From the NCBI GenBank assembly GCA_944389925.1, contig CALXOD010000067.1, positions 51,219 through 115,218 of the forward strand: a DNA stretch of 64,000 nucleotides, written 5' to 3'. This document shows, one piece after another, positions 16,834 through 26,719 of the stretch. The DNA is from an uncultured Victivallaceae bacterium. Its GTDB lineage: Bacteria > Verrucomicrobiota > Lentisphaeria > Victivallales > Victivallaceae. Numbering within the stretch: position 1 is the first letter of the stretch; the number at the start of each line of letters is the position of its first letter. The position numbers were made by a program, and so were the translations under genes. The notes under the pieces were generated by a model. The model was not told where the DNA came from and ran no database searches. It worked only from the letters and a program-made list of their open reading frames with translations.

Positions 16834-18687
16834 ATGAAAATTGATTCCGTGGAAAAGCTCCGCGCCCGCGCCGCTTCCGCCCGCGAAGCCGCCGGACGGG
16901 TACCAGTCAAGATTCTGATTTCGATGGGCACCTGCGGTCTGGCTGCCGGGGCGCAGCCGGTGCGGCAGGCCCTGCGCGACGAAATCGCCGCCCGCAACCT
17001 CGGCAACTCTCTGGAAGTGGTGGAGGTCGGCTGCATGGGGTTGTGCCATTGTGAACCGAGTCTGATCGCGTGGAATACGGCTACCGGTGCCGCGACGATT
17101 TACGGCGACGTCTCCCCTCAGCAGATTCCGGCGATTCTGGAAACCGCGCCCGGTGAAATCGCCGCCGGAACCCGGACCCTGGAAAGAACCTGGTACTATC
17201 CGGAATTTGAGGAAAAGCCGGATGATCCCCGGGTGCTCCAGAGTCGGATTGTTCTGCGCAATACCGGTCGATTAAATCCGGAAAGTCTTGACAGTTACCT
17301 TGCCGCCGATGGTTACGCCGCCCTGGCGCGCGCTCTGACGCAGATGACGCCGGCGGAGGTGATCGACGAAATTGTCCGCTCCGGTCTCCGGGGGCGCGGC
17401 GGCGGCGGTTTCCCGACCGGGCGCAAATGGCAGTTTGCCGCTGCCCAGCCGGCGGGTGAGAAATTCATGATCTGCAACGCCGACGAAGGCGACCCCGGCG
17501 CGTTTATGGACCGGGCCGTGCTCGAAGGCGACCCACACGCGGTGCTGGAAGCCATGGCGATCGGCGGTTACGCCACCGGAGCGTCCAACGGCGTCATCTA
17601 CATTCGGGCCGAGTACCCGCTGGCGGTCAAGCGGTTGGATATTGCCATCCGTCAGGCCGAAGAGGCAGGGCTGCTGGGCAAAAACATTTTCGGAAGCGGT
17701 TTTGATTTTTCCATTGAGATCAAATACGGGGCCGGCGCTTTTGTCTGCGGGGAGGAAACCGCGCTGATTCATTCGATCGAAGGCTGCCGCGGCGAACCGA
17801 CGTTCAAGCCGCCGTTCCCGGCAGTACAGGGGCTGTGGAAGCGGCCGACCGTCGTCAATAATGTGGAAACTTACGCCTGTGTCGCCGCCATTTTGCGCAA
17901 AGGCGCGGAGTGGTTCCGGTCAATTGGGACGCCGGGATCGCCGGGGACAAAGGTGTTTGCCCTGGCCGGCAAGGTCGCTCAGGTTGGACTTGTGGAAGTG
18001 CCGATGGGGACGAAGCTGCGCGATATGATCTTTCAGCTCGGCGGCGGTATCAAAAACGGTCGCCGGTTCAAGGCGGTTCAGACCGGTGGTCCTTCGGGGG
18101 GCTGCATCACCGAAGCATCGCTGGATGTACCCATTGACTATGAATCGCTCAAGGCACTGGGGTCGATGATGGGATCCGGCGGGATGATCGTCATGGACGA
18201 AGACGACTGCATGATCAATATTGCCCGCTTTTTCCTGGAATTCACGCTGGACGAGTCCTGCGGCAAGTGTACGCCCTGCCGGATCGGTAACCGGCGGTTG
18301 TACGAAATGCTCTGCGAAATCTGCGACGGACGCGGCACCATGGATACATTGGAACGTTTGAAGCGGCTCAGCGCAGTGATCAAAGACACCGCGTTGTGCG
18401 GCCTCGGCCAGACGTCGCCGAATCCGGTGTTGTCCACTCTGAAGAACTTCGAGGATGAATATCTGGCTCACATCCGGGATAATCGCTGTCCGGCGGGGGT
18501 CTGTCCCAATCTGATTCATTATGAAATCACGGAACGCTGCGTCGGCTGTGGTATCTGTGCGCGGCAATGCCCGGTCGGTTGTATTGCCGGGGAACGCAAG
18601 ATGATTCATCAGATCGACCAGACCCGTTGTGTCAAATGCGGTGTCTGTTATCAGGTTTGCAAGTTCCACGCGGTGGAAAAGTGTTAG
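16834..18687 (+). CDS. hydB: [FeFe]-hydrogenase NuoF-like flavin subunit
   Basis: Start at 16834: AAAGGA is 9 bases upstream. The 617-residue protein has four parts. There is an N-terminal thioredoxin-like [2Fe-2S] domain (MGTCGLAAG, CMGLCHC), then the NuoF FMN/NADH region (GLRGRGGGGFPTGRKW, CNADEGDPGAFMDR). A SLBB and iron-sulfur segment follows (CGKCTPCRIG). Two C-terminal [4Fe-4S] clusters complete it (CVGCGICARQCPVGC, CVKCGVCYQVCKF). This is the NADH- and flavin-bearing HydB/HndC subunit, the expected site of flavin-based bifurcation. It ends 10 bases before the catalytic subunit gene. Confidence 0.94.
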   Translation: MKIDSVEKLRARAASAREAAGRVPVKILISMGTCGLAAGAQPVRQALRDEIAARNLGNSLEVVEVGCMGLCHCEPSLIAWNTATGAATIYGDVSPQQIPAILETAPGEIAAGTRTLERTWYYPEFEEKPDDPRVLQSRIVLRNTGRLNPESLDSYLAADGYAALARALTQMTPAEVIDEIVRSGLRGRGGGGFPTGRKWQFAAAQPAGEKFMICNADEGDPGAFMDRAVLEGDPHAVLEAMAIGGYATGASNGVIYIRAEYPLAVKRLDIAIRQAEEAGLLGKNIFGSGFDFSIEIKYGAGAFVCGEETALIHSIEGCRGEPTFKPPFPAVQGLWKRPTVVNNVETYACVAAILRKGAEWFRSIGTPGSPGTKVFALAGKVAQVGLVEVPMGTKLRDMIFQLGGGIKNGRRFKAVQTGGPSGGCITEASLDVPIDYESLKALGSMMGSGGMIVMDEDDCMINIARFFLEFTLDESCGKCTPCRIGNRRLYEMLCEICDGRGTMDTLERLKRLSAVIKDTALCGLGQTSPNPVLSTLKNFEDEYLAHIRDNRCPAGVCPNLIHYEITERCVGCGICARQCPVGCIAGERKMIHQIDQTRCVKCGVCYQVCKFHAVEKC

Positions 18688-18697
18688 GAGTTGCGCT

Positions 18698-20434
18698 ATG
18701 ATCAATCTGACCGTCAATGACCGTCCGGTGTCGGTGCCGGAGGGCAGCACGATTCTGGAGGCCGCGCGGAAACTGAAGATCCGCATTCCCACATTGTGTC
18801 ATTTCAAGCTGGACTGTTTCCATGTGGAACATCGGAGCGGCTCCTGCCGGATTTGCGTGGTCGAAGTGGAAGGACGGCCGAATCTCGCGCCTGCCTGCTG
18901 CACACCGGTCGCCGAGGGCATGAAGGTGCATACCAATACTTTGCGCGCGATCAACGCCCGGCGGACGATTCTCGATCTGCTGCTATCAGATCACCCGAAA
19001 GATTGTCTGGTCTGCCCCAAGAACCTGCATTGCCGACTGCAGTCGCTGGCGCAGGAAATGGGGTTGCACCAGGTCTTGTACAAAGGTGAGCAGTCCACTT
19101 ACAATAAAGACCTGTCCAGCCGGGCGATTGCGCGGGACCTGGACAAGTGTATCATGTGTCGCCGCTGCGAAACCGCCTGTAATACGATTCAGACCGTCGG
19201 GGTGTTTTCCGGTGTGAACCGCGGTTTTGACGCGGTGGTCGCGCCTGCGGAATTCAGGCCGCTGGCGGAAACCCAGTGCGTGTTCTGCGGGCAGTGCGTG
19301 CAGGCCTGCCCGGTGGGGGCGCTTTCCGAAATCAGTTACAAATACGATGTCTGGCGGGCCCTGGATGATTCTTCGCGCACGGTGGTGGTGCAGACCGCTC
19401 CCGCCGTCCGGGTGGCGATCGGCGAGGAGTTCGGCCTGCCACCCGGTTCGATCAGTACCGGAAAACTGGTGGCGGCGCTGAAGCTGCTCGGATTCGACAA
19501 GGTATTTGATACCGATTTTGCCGCCGATCTGACCATTATGGAAGAGACTACCGAGCTGATTGAACGGATCAAGAACGGCCGGAACCTGCCGATTCTGACC
19601 AGCTGCTGTCCCGGCTGGGTGAAGTTCCTGGAACACCAGTTTCCGGAACTGATCTACATGCCGTCGAGCGCCAAGTCGCCGCAGCAGATGTTCGGCGCCA
19701 TCGCCAAGACCTGGTACGCCGACCGCATCGGCGTCAAGCCGGAAAAGATGACGGTTGTTTCCATCATGCCCTGTTTGTCCAAGAAATACGAGGCTTCCCG
19801 CGACGAATTTACCCGGGACGGGGTGCCGGATGTGGATATTGTACTGTCCACGCGGGAACTGGCCGACATGATCCGTGAAGCGGGGATCGACTTTGCGGCA
19901 CTGGAAGAGGCGCCTTATGATGCGCCGCTGGGCGAATCGACGGGGGCGGCGGTGATTTTCGGCGCGTCCGGCGGAGTGCTGGAAGCGGCGCTGCGGACGG
20001 CCGCAGACTGGTTGACCGGAACCAGCCTGGAATCCGTGGATTTCGAGGCGGTGCGCGGGTTGGAAGGCATCAAGGAGGCGGTGGTGAAGATCGGTGACCT
20101 GGAATTGAAGGCTGCCGTCTGCTCCGGACTTGGAAATGCCCGGAAGCTGCTGGAGAAGATCAAGCGCGGCGAAGCACAGTATCATGCCATCGAAATCATG
20201 GCCTGTCCCGGCGGCTGTTTGAACGGCGGCGGTCAGCCTTACCACCGGGGAGATTCGTCGGTGCTGGAACGGCGGATGGAGGCGCTTTACCGGGCCGACC
20301 GGGAACTGCCGCGCCGGAAATCCCACGAAAACCCGGACATTCAGCTGCTGTACCGGGAATTTCTCCAGGAACCGGGCAGCCATATCGCGCACGAACTGCT
20401 CCATACCCACTATTTCAAGCGGAAACGCTGGTAG
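18698..20434 (+). CDS. hydA: [FeFe]-hydrogenase catalytic subunit
   Basis: Start at 18698, with AGGAG 7 bases upstream. The 578-residue protein has an N-terminal [2Fe-2S] ferredoxin domain, a His-Cys3 cluster site (HPKDCLVCPKNLHC) and two [4Fe-4S] motifs (CIMCRRCETAC, CVFCGQCVQAC). The H-cluster motifs are TSCCPGW (L1), MPCLSKKYEA (L2) and MACPGGCLNGGG (L3), and a small-subunit-like tail follows. All ligands of the active [FeFe] site are present. It makes or consumes H2 in the cytoplasm with hydC and hydB. The HydE, HydF and HydG maturases it needs are not in this window. Confidence 0.95.
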   Translation: MINLTVNDRPVSVPEGSTILEAARKLKIRIPTLCHFKLDCFHVEHRSGSCRICVVEVEGRPNLAPACCTPVAEGMKVHTNTLRAINARRTILDLLLSDHPKDCLVCPKNLHCRLQSLAQEMGLHQVLYKGEQSTYNKDLSSRAIARDLDKCIMCRRCETACNTIQTVGVFSGVNRGFDAVVAPAEFRPLAETQCVFCGQCVQACPVGALSEISYKYDVWRALDDSSRTVVVQTAPAVRVAIGEEFGLPPGSISTGKLVAALKLLGFDKVFDTDFAADLTIMEETTELIERIKNGRNLPILTSCCPGWVKFLEHQFPELIYMPSSAKSPQQMFGAIAKTWYADRIGVKPEKMTVVSIMPCLSKKYEASRDEFTRDGVPDVDIVLSTRELADMIREAGIDFAALEEAPYDAPLGESTGAAVIFGASGGVLEAALRTAADWLTGTSLESVDFEAVRGLEGIKEAVVKIGDLELKAAVCSGLGNARKLLEKIKRGEAQYHAIEIMACPGGCLNGGGQPYHRGDSSVLERRMEALYRADRELPRRKSHENPDIQLLYREFLQEPGSHIAHELLHTHYFKRKRW

Positions 20435-20451
20435 AGGGAAAATCCGAAAAG

Positions 20452-20492
20452 AAAAAAGTCCGGTACGGTGGTATGCCGTGCCGGGCTTTTTT
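20452..20492. terminator. Bidirectional terminator after hydA
   Basis: CCGGTACGG (20460-20468) pairs with CCGTGCCGG (20476-20484). The stem extends through AAAAAAG on the left and CTTTTTT on the right. T-runs occur on both strands, so it can end the hydrogenase operon and also transcripts from the minus-strand gene at 20687. Confidence 0.85.
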
Positions 20493-20686
20493 GTTTTTTC
20501 CCTTTGGGGCGGGAAGAGAAAATCCGGTGCGGAGCTATGCCGGTATAGCCGATTGCGGTGTTCCCATTTTATCCCGTTGGAACCTTGATACCTGGGGTGC
20601 TATCCGAAATAGCGTTCCGTCGTCAGGGACGTTCCGAATGTCAACTTTTGAACAGGGAGTCAAATCTCTGTTGCGTGCCGGCAGAA

Positions 20687-21112
20687 TCAGTTTCCGCGGT
20701 AGGTTGCATAGCCATTTGCCGATATTGTAATCGGAATGTGGTAGTGGCCATTGTCTTTGATTTCAAACACGACTTCCACAAACGGATAAATGGAATTGAG
20801 CTTCTGTTCCCTGAAATAATTGCCGGTTTCAAATTTCAACTTATAGATCCCGTTGTTGGCGTTGCCGGCTGGAAGAAAATTACCGATTCTGCCGTTGCGA
20901 TCCGTTACTCCTGCCGCAATACGGGTCCAGGAAATACCGTCTGCCTTCTGCCGGAAGAGAATGATCGGCACTCCCGGGGCCGGAGTTCCTCGGTTTACAT
21001 CCAGAATGTGCGTACTCAACTGGTACTGCTCCGCCGCTGTCGATTCAGGGGCTGCGAATGTACAGAGACAACCTCCTGCAATGCAGAGAGCCAGACAAAG
21101 ACGTTTCAGCAT
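20687..21112 (-). CDS. hiuH: Exported 5-hydroxyisourate hydrolase (transthyretin-like)
   Basis: A 141-residue protein of the transthyretin-related family, which hydrolyses 5-hydroxyisourate, the first product of urate oxidation. STHILD (His35), NGRI (Arg75) and HYHIPI (His123/His125) match the catalytic positions. The C-terminus reads ATYRGN; the family signature is YRGS, so the last residue differs. Residues 1-21 form a signal peptide, making this a periplasmic version like that of Salmonella. GGGAGG stands before the ATG. No urate oxidase or OHCU decarboxylase gene is nearby. Confidence 0.9.
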   Translation of the reverse strand: MLKRLCLALCIAGGCLCTFAAPESTAAEQYQLSTHILDVNRGTPAPGVPIILFRQKADGISWTRIAAGVTDRNGRIGNFLPAGNANNGIYKLKFETGNYFREQKLNSIYPFVEVVFEIKDNGHYHIPITISANGYATYRGN

Positions 21113-21146
21113 GGTTATCCTCCCGTGTGTTGGGTTGTACCAGGAA

Positions 21147-21174
21147 ATTATGTCAGCATTTTTGAAAAATTCAA
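21147..21174 (-). promoter_or_regulatory. Candidate promoter of hiuH
   Basis: On the minus strand TTGAAT (21174-21169) and CATAAT (21152-21147) are separated by 16 bases, about 35 bases before the hiuH start. It is a pattern match in an A/T-rich stretch. Confidence 0.45.
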
Positions 21175-21513
21175 TTCGAATGCAGGACTTTTGTTTGAAA
21201 ATGCGGTGGATATGGATTGGGATCAGACCTTGTGGAGGAATTTCATGTGCTGAAGGAGGATTACTGGAGCAAAGCTCGAGACTGGTGCTGCCGCGCGCAT
21301 GGATCCGGGGATTTCGCGATCATAAGCCTCAAGATTTTCAAACTGAAAATCATCATGCCGCTCCTCCGGTTGCGGGAAGATGTCGGCGATCGCCTGGATC
21401 ATTCGGGGAAATGCACCGCGCACAGGAGGCGTTGTTCCCCCCCGGGATTTTTGTCCGGGAAGCTGTCGGGAATTTCAGACGGAAAAAGCCCGGATTCCGT
21501 GGGGGAGGGTGGT
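21175..21513. other. Intergenic stretch without a supportable gene
   Basis: Between the hiuH promoter and the end of zupT there are about 340 bases. A 66-codon minus-strand frame (21223-21423) contains a patch reading PRMIQAIADIFPQPEERHDD, but it has no recognisable family and no clear ribosome site. It could be a gene remnant. No tRNA or RNA fold stood out. Confidence 0.4.
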
Positions 21514-22344
21514 TCATTGGAAAAATTCCATGCCGGCGCCGATAGCCAGCATGCCGGTGACCAGTCCGCCGAGCGCGATGTGGTGTTTGCCGTATGTTTC
21601 CGCCATCGGCAGCAGTTCGTCGAACGTAATGTAGATCATGACGCCCGCCACAAACGCGAACAATATGGCCAGCACCGCCGGAGAAAGAACCGGAAGCAGC
21701 ACCAGAAAGCCGATCAGCGCTCCCGCCGGTTCCGCCAGACCGGCCAGCACCGAGGCACCAAAGGCCTTGCGGCGATTGCCGGTAGCGTAGAACAGAGGGA
21801 CCGCGATGGCCACCCCCTCCGGGATGTTGTGCAACGCGATGGCCACAGTCACCGGCCAGCCGACCTCCGGTGCCGAAAGTCCCGCCGCCAAGGTTGCCAG
21901 GCCTTCCGGAAAATTGTGCAGTCCGATAGCGAGCGTGAATAATAATCCGGCACGTCCCAGGCGGGCCCGTTCATCCGCACTGGCGTGTTCCGCATGGTTG
22001 AATTCCTGCAAGGTACGGACGTGGTGGGGATTCTCCACCTCCGGTACCAGCTTGTCGATGAGCGCGGTAACGAGCATGCCGAAGGCGAAGGCGCCGACCG
22101 CCGTCAGGCCGCCCCGTGTCGCGCCGAATGATTCTCCGAGCAGGGTGCGCGCCTGGCTCATAAGCTCCACCAGAGAAATATAGACCATAACGCCACCGGA
22201 AAATCCGAGCATGGCCGAAAGAAAACGCCCCGATTCATGGCGCGGAAGCCGGAAAAATGCGACGGCGCCACCGATGCCGGTCGCCAGGCCGGCGATCAGC
22301 GTCATTGCCATGACTGTGAGAAATTGTGTTGCCGAAATGTCCAT
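21514..22344 (-). CDS. zupT: ZIP family divalent metal transporter (ZupT-like)
   Basis: A 276-residue membrane protein with about eight hydrophobic helices. The two ZIP metal-site motifs are present: IGLHNFPEGLAT and ALHNIPEGVAIAVP, with His, Asn, Pro and Glu conserved. A short His-rich cytoplasmic loop (NPHHVRTLQEFNHAEHA) lies between helices 3 and 4. ZupT imports Zn2+ and other divalent metals. It is transcribed alone, divergently from the GntR-type regulator gene. No strong ribosome site precedes the ATG. Confidence 0.92.
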   Translation of the reverse strand: MDISATQFLTVMAMTLIAGLATGIGGAVAFFRLPRHESGRFLSAMLGFSGGVMVYISLVELMSQARTLLGESFGATRGGLTAVGAFAFGMLVTALIDKLVPEVENPHHVRTLQEFNHAEHASADERARLGRAGLLFTLAIGLHNFPEGLATLAAGLSAPEVGWPVTVAIALHNIPEGVAIAVPLFYATGNRRKAFGASVLAGLAEPAGALIGFLVLLPVLSPAVLAILFAFVAGVMIYITFDELLPMAETYGKHHIALGGLVTGMLAIGAGMEFFQ

Positions 22345-22358
22345 ATAATTTCAAAATG

Positions 22359-22381
22359 TCTGAGGCCGTTGTCGCCTCTGA
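22359..22381. repeat. Inverted repeat in the zupT leader
   Basis: TCTGAGGC (22359-22366) and GCCTCTGA (22374-22381) form an 8-bp inverted repeat with one mismatch, between the candidate zupT promoter and its ATG. It could be an operator for a metal-responsive repressor or an RNA hairpin. I do not recognise a known Zur box. Confidence 0.35.
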
Positions 22382-22398
22382 ATCACTGCATGAGCTAC

Positions 22399-22426
22399 AT
22401 AATAGATGTTTTTTTTGAAAATACAA
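22399..22426 (-). promoter_or_regulatory. Candidate promoter of zupT
   Basis: On the minus strand TTGTAT (22426-22421) and TATTAT (22404-22399) are spaced by 16 bases, about 55 bases upstream of the ATG. Confidence 0.45.
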
Positions 22427-22500
22427 CCATTGGGAATGATGAATCATTGGATGCTGTGACTGACTGAAATGAAAAATATGAAAAAAAATTCGATCATGAC

Positions 22501-22529
22501 TTGTTTTTTTCTTGTATTTTAGCTATAAT
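22501..22529 (+). promoter_or_regulatory. Promoter of the GntR-type regulator and island genes
   Basis: TTGTTT (22501-22506), a 17-base spacer and a perfect TATAAT (22524-22529) lie about 105 bases before the ATG at 22634, in an A/T-rich 22345-22633 gap. Confidence 0.6.
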
Positions 22530-22633
22530 AAAGAGTGCTGGTGATACAGTTTGAAACAGTTTTGTTTTTTTGTTAATTATTGATTATTATAGATATTGTA
22601 TTGTTTTATTTCCATTTTTTTTGAGGAATTATT

Positions 22634-23674
22634 ATGTTTTTGGAAACAGTTGGCGCCGGGACGAAGAAATGGAAGAGTTATGATCGTCCTGATGGTGAGC
22701 TTTATCATTTCCTGCGTGCCATGATTCGCAGCGGCGAATTTGCGCAGGGGGAAAAGCTGCCGTCTCTGCGGCAGTTCGCCGCGGAGTTCCATTTATCGGT
22801 GGCCACAGTGCAGCGTTGTATCGCCGATTTGGAAAATGAAGGTCTGGTGGAGCGGGTTCATGGATCCGGTGTTTTTGTTCGTTCTCCACGCAAAATGGTC
22901 ATCGGCGGCGGCGACCGGCGCATCGCAGTGAAACTGGAACGAAATCCTGCCATGCTGGATACCTATTGTTCCTATGCGCTGCTGGGGGCGCAGGAACGGG
23001 CCGCGACCCAGAACTGCATCCTGGAAATTGATTATCGCAGTCTCCCGACCCGGCAGGCCCTGCTGGAGGCAGGACGGGAATGTGATGCGATGCTGCTGCT
23101 GGGGGCTAATTACGAGGAGGCTATTCAGGACGGCGTGGATTTATCCTGTCCGGTGGTCGGGGTGGAGTTTGGCGACAGCCACGGAAGTTTGTGTTCGGTA
23201 CTGTCGCTGGATCCGTTTCAGGCTGCGGGACTGGCGGTGGCGTATTTTCGAAAACTCGGCGTGGACGGGATAACGGTGCTGCACTCTTCGCATGAGATTC
23301 ACCGGGAGCGGGCAGAGGCGTTCCGGTACCGCTGGAGTCGGATCGGCCAGTGCCGGTTGCATGAATTTCAGGAACGGGAAAATATTCCGGAGGACTGGGA
23401 TTGGGCGAATGGTGCGTTTTACATCACCGGTGGGGATACTTATGATTACGTTGCGGAGCGTTTTCGTCAGCACGCAGGAGGCGATCTTTGCCGCAATCGG
23501 CGGATCATTTCGCTTGACGGAAAAGCCCGTTTGGTACCGGGTAAGCATCCGGGGGTCTGCATTTTTCCGGATTGGCGTGAAGTGGGTCGGGCGGCGCTGG
23601 ACGAGGTGATCCGACGGATTGAAAATCCCGGCAGCCCGCCGCGCCGGATTCTGATGCCGTGTATACTGGAATAG
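22634..23674 (+). CDS. GntR-family regulator with LacI-type sensor domain
   Basis: A 346-residue transcription factor. Residues about 20-85 are a GntR winged helix ([20 protein letters not shown], then [19 protein letters not shown]). The rest resembles the periplasmic-binding fold used as sugar sensor in LacI/GalR proteins. This layout is common for sugar-responsive regulators in the PVC group. GAGGAA precedes the ATG. As first gene of the carbohydrate island it probably controls the downstream catabolic genes, with a sugar or sugar acid as the signal. Confidence 0.85.
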   Translation: MFLETVGAGTKKWKSYDRPDGELYHFLRAMIRSGEFAQGEKLPSLRQFAAEFHLSVATVQRCIADLENEGLVERVHGSGVFVRSPRKMVIGGGDRRIAVKLERNPAMLDTYCSYALLGAQERAATQNCILEIDYRSLPTRQALLEAGRECDAMLLLGANYEEAIQDGVDLSCPVVGVEFGDSHGSLCSVLSLDPFQAAGLAVAYFRKLGVDGITVLHSSHEIHRERAEAFRYRWSRIGQCRLHEFQERENIPEDWDWANGAFYITGGDTYDYVAERFRQHAGGDLCRNRRIISLDGKARLVPGKHPGVCIFPDWREVGRAALDEVIRRIENPGSPPRRILMPCILE

Positions 23675-23748
23675 CCCGGGGAATGAAACAAGACGGAATA
23701 GAGCGAACCGATTTTCATGATCAGAAACAAAAAAAAGGAGTGACCATC

Positions 23749-24467
<719 letters not shown>

Positions 24468-24471
<4 letters not shown>

Positions 24472-25487
24472 GGGATCGAAAAGTGAGAGAGACATTCATC
24501 GGACGATTTCTGAAGGGGGAACGGCAGAATGGTGCGCCGTTCATGCCGATTCTGATGCGCTTCTGTGCCCGTTACACCGGGACGCCCTACCGGGATTTTA
24601 TTCTCGATCCCGAGGCGCATTGTCGCAGCAATATTGCCTGTGCGAAGGCCTTCGGGTCGGATTGGGTCAATGTCATGAGCGACCCTTATGGTGAGTTGGA
24701 AGCCTATGGCGCTCATATTGATTATCCGGAGGATTCCCTGCCGCTGGATCAGGTGGTGCTGTTTGATTCCGTGGAGTCTCTGGAACGGCTGGAACACATT
24801 GATTTCGTCGAGAACCGGCGTATTCAGGGGCGTCTGCGGGAACTGGAAATTTTCCGCCGTGATCTGGAGAAGGACGATATGGCCATCTGCGGCTGGGTGG
24901 AAGGGCCGCTGGCGGAATACTGTGATTTGCGCAGCATGCAGAATGCCTTTCTGGATCTGTATGATGCGCCGGAGGTTGTCCGGCGGACCCTGGAGATTCT
25001 GTATCGGAACGCCGAGCGATTCATTACCCTGCAGGTTGAAGCCGGGGCCGATATGATCGGGATTGGTGACGCTGCCTGCTCCCAGCTGGGAGAGGAGCTC
25101 TATCTGGAATTTGCCTGGGAGCTGGAGCGAAAGCTGGTGGCACATATTCATCGGCTGGGGGCGCTGGCCAAGCTGCACATCTGCGGCAATACCACGGCGA
25201 TTCTGCCGCGGATGATTGCCACCGGTGCGGATATCGTGGATGTCGACCATCTGGTGGGCGACATGACGCCGTTCGCAGGGGAGTTGGGACCGGAACAGGC
25301 TTTATGCGGCAATCTGGATCCGGTTTCCGTATTGCAGAACGGAAAGCCCGGAGAGATTGAAGCGATGGGACGGACCCTGTTACAGAGTCTTTCCGGAAAA
25401 CTGATTCTTTCGGGCGGATGCGAAATTACGCCGGATACCGCGTCGGAAAATCTGCTGGCATTGTATCGTGCCTGCGACCGCAGGTAA
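24468..25487 (+). CDS. Uroporphyrinogen-decarboxylase-family methyltransferase-like protein
   Basis: A 339-residue TIM-barrel protein of the UroD/MtaA/CmuA family. [11 protein letters not shown] and the C-terminal GGCEIT resemble the zinc-thiol site of MtaA-type corrinoid:thiol methyltransferases, so it is more likely a methyl-transfer enzyme acting on methylated substrates than a haem-pathway decarboxylase. The genuine HemE substrate-site arginines are not evident. It overlaps the pseudopilin gene by four bases and is followed by a hairpin terminator. No corrinoid protein gene is next to it. In a carbohydrate island it might remove O-methyl groups; this is inference. Confidence 0.75.
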
Positions 25488-25533
25488 GCCGGTTTTTCCA
25501 TAAGCGTTGATGAACCATTGAAATGTTCAGACA

Positions 25534-25570
25534 GCGATCGCCGACGTCGTGTCTGCGGTCGCGATTTTTT
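25534..25570 (+). terminator. Hairpin terminator inside the carbohydrate island
   Basis: GCGATCGC (25534-25541) pairs with GCGGTCGC (25555-25562) with one G-T pair and a 13-base loop, then GATTTTTT follows. It separates the regulator/pseudopilin/UroD genes from the following seven-gene run, so the latter either has its own promoter or depends on read-through. Confidence 0.7.
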
Positions 25571-25580
25571 ATGAGGATTG

Positions 25581-26714
25581 ATGAAAATGAAGATTCAGGT
25601 GGCAGTGATCGGCGGCGGTGTCCGCGCCCGGCAGTTGTTCGGAGATTTGTTGAAGGTGCCGGATCGGCAGGTGGAGCCGGTGGCGGTGTATGAGCGGGAT
25701 CGGGAGCTGGCTGCGGATTTGCTGCGCTACTGGGGGACACCCGACGCCCGGATCTGTCATTCTCCGGAAGAGGCGATTGGCACCCCGGGGGTGGAATGGG
25801 TGATGGTGTTTTCTCCGAACGCCTTTCATAAGGAACACATTCTGGCTGGGTTTGCCGCCGGGAAGCACGTGTTTTCAGAAAAACCTCTGGCTACAACAGT
25901 GGCGGACTGCCGGGAAATTTATGATGCTTCCCGTCGAACGGATCGGCATTTTGCCACCGGTTTTGTGCTGCGTTACGCACCGATCTACCGCAAGGTGAAA
26001 GAGATTCTCGATTCCGGAGAAATCGGGCGCATTCTGTCCATCGATGCCAACGAAAATGTGACGCCCGCGCATGGCGGCTACGCTATGACCAACTGGCGGC
26101 GGCATACCGCGATGGCGGGGCCGTATATTCTGGAAAAATGCTGTCATGACCTGGATCTTCTGAATTATTTCTGTGATTCGCTGCCGTCCCGGATCGCTTC
26201 TTTCGGTGGCAATGATTATTTTAATCCGTCCAATGCGCATCTGCTGAAAAAATACGGCGAACACATGTATAAATCCTGGCCGGATCCCCATCGCATTGAC
26301 ACGCCGTTTACGGATGATGCCGATTTAATGGACAATCAGGTGTCGATTCTGGAGTATCGCAACCGGATCCGGGTGCAGTTTCAGTGTACGATGAGCAATA
26401 TTATTCCGGAACGGCGCATGTATTTCTCCTGTACCGAAGGTACCATGATCGTCGAATTGTACACCGGAACCATCCGGTATCAGAATATCGGCGCACCCGG
26501 GACGACCGTACTGGATTTTCATGGGGAAAACCACGGCGGCGGCGATCCGATTCTGATGCAGGCGCTCTTTGACACCATGGTCGGCGGCAGTGCGCCGTTA
26601 TGCAGCGGTGATGAAGGACTGAACAGCGCGGTGGTGGCGTTGAGTTGTGATGAGGCGGCCCGGACCGGGCGGATCATAGATTTGGAACCGATCTGGAAAT
26701 CCCTGGGACGGTGA
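25581..26714 (+). CDS. Gfo/Idh/MocA family oxidoreductase
   Basis: The ATG at 25581 is used; a second in-frame ATG at 25587 is equally close to the GAGG site. The protein of about 377 residues has a Rossmann motif (VAVIGGGVRARQLF), the EKP motif at 100-102, and KCCHDLDLLNYF with a His-Asp pair where the family places catalytic residues. It is probably an NAD(P)-dependent sugar or sugar-acid dehydrogenase. It opens the run of close or overlapping genes that ends with uxaA, so a uronate-related or polysaccharide-derived substrate is plausible. The stop touches the next frame. Confidence 0.85.
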   Translation: MKMKIQVAVIGGGVRARQLFGDLLKVPDRQVEPVAVYERDRELAADLLRYWGTPDARICHSPEEAIGTPGVEWVMVFSPNAFHKEHILAGFAAGKHVFSEKPLATTVADCREIYDASRRTDRHFATGFVLRYAPIYRKVKEILDSGEIGRILSIDANENVTPAHGGYAMTNWRRHTAMAGPYILEKCCHDLDLLNYFCDSLPSRIASFGGNDYFNPSNAHLLKKYGEHMYKSWPDPHRIDTPFTDDADLMDNQVSILEYRNRIRVQFQCTMSNIIPERRMYFSCTEGTMIVELYTGTIRYQNIGAPGTTVLDFHGENHGGGDPILMQALFDTMVGGSAPLCSGDEGLNSAVVALSCDEAARTGRIIDLEPIWKSLGR

Positions 26715-26719
26715 AGCTC

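Noticed and set aside
18986..20410. 474-codon minus frame opposite hydA
   Set aside because: Antisense shadow; hydA carries all H-cluster motifs on the plus strand.
21223..21423. 66-codon minus frame in the hiuH-zupT gap
   Set aside because: No ribosome site or family; kept only as a possible remnant in the intergenic note.
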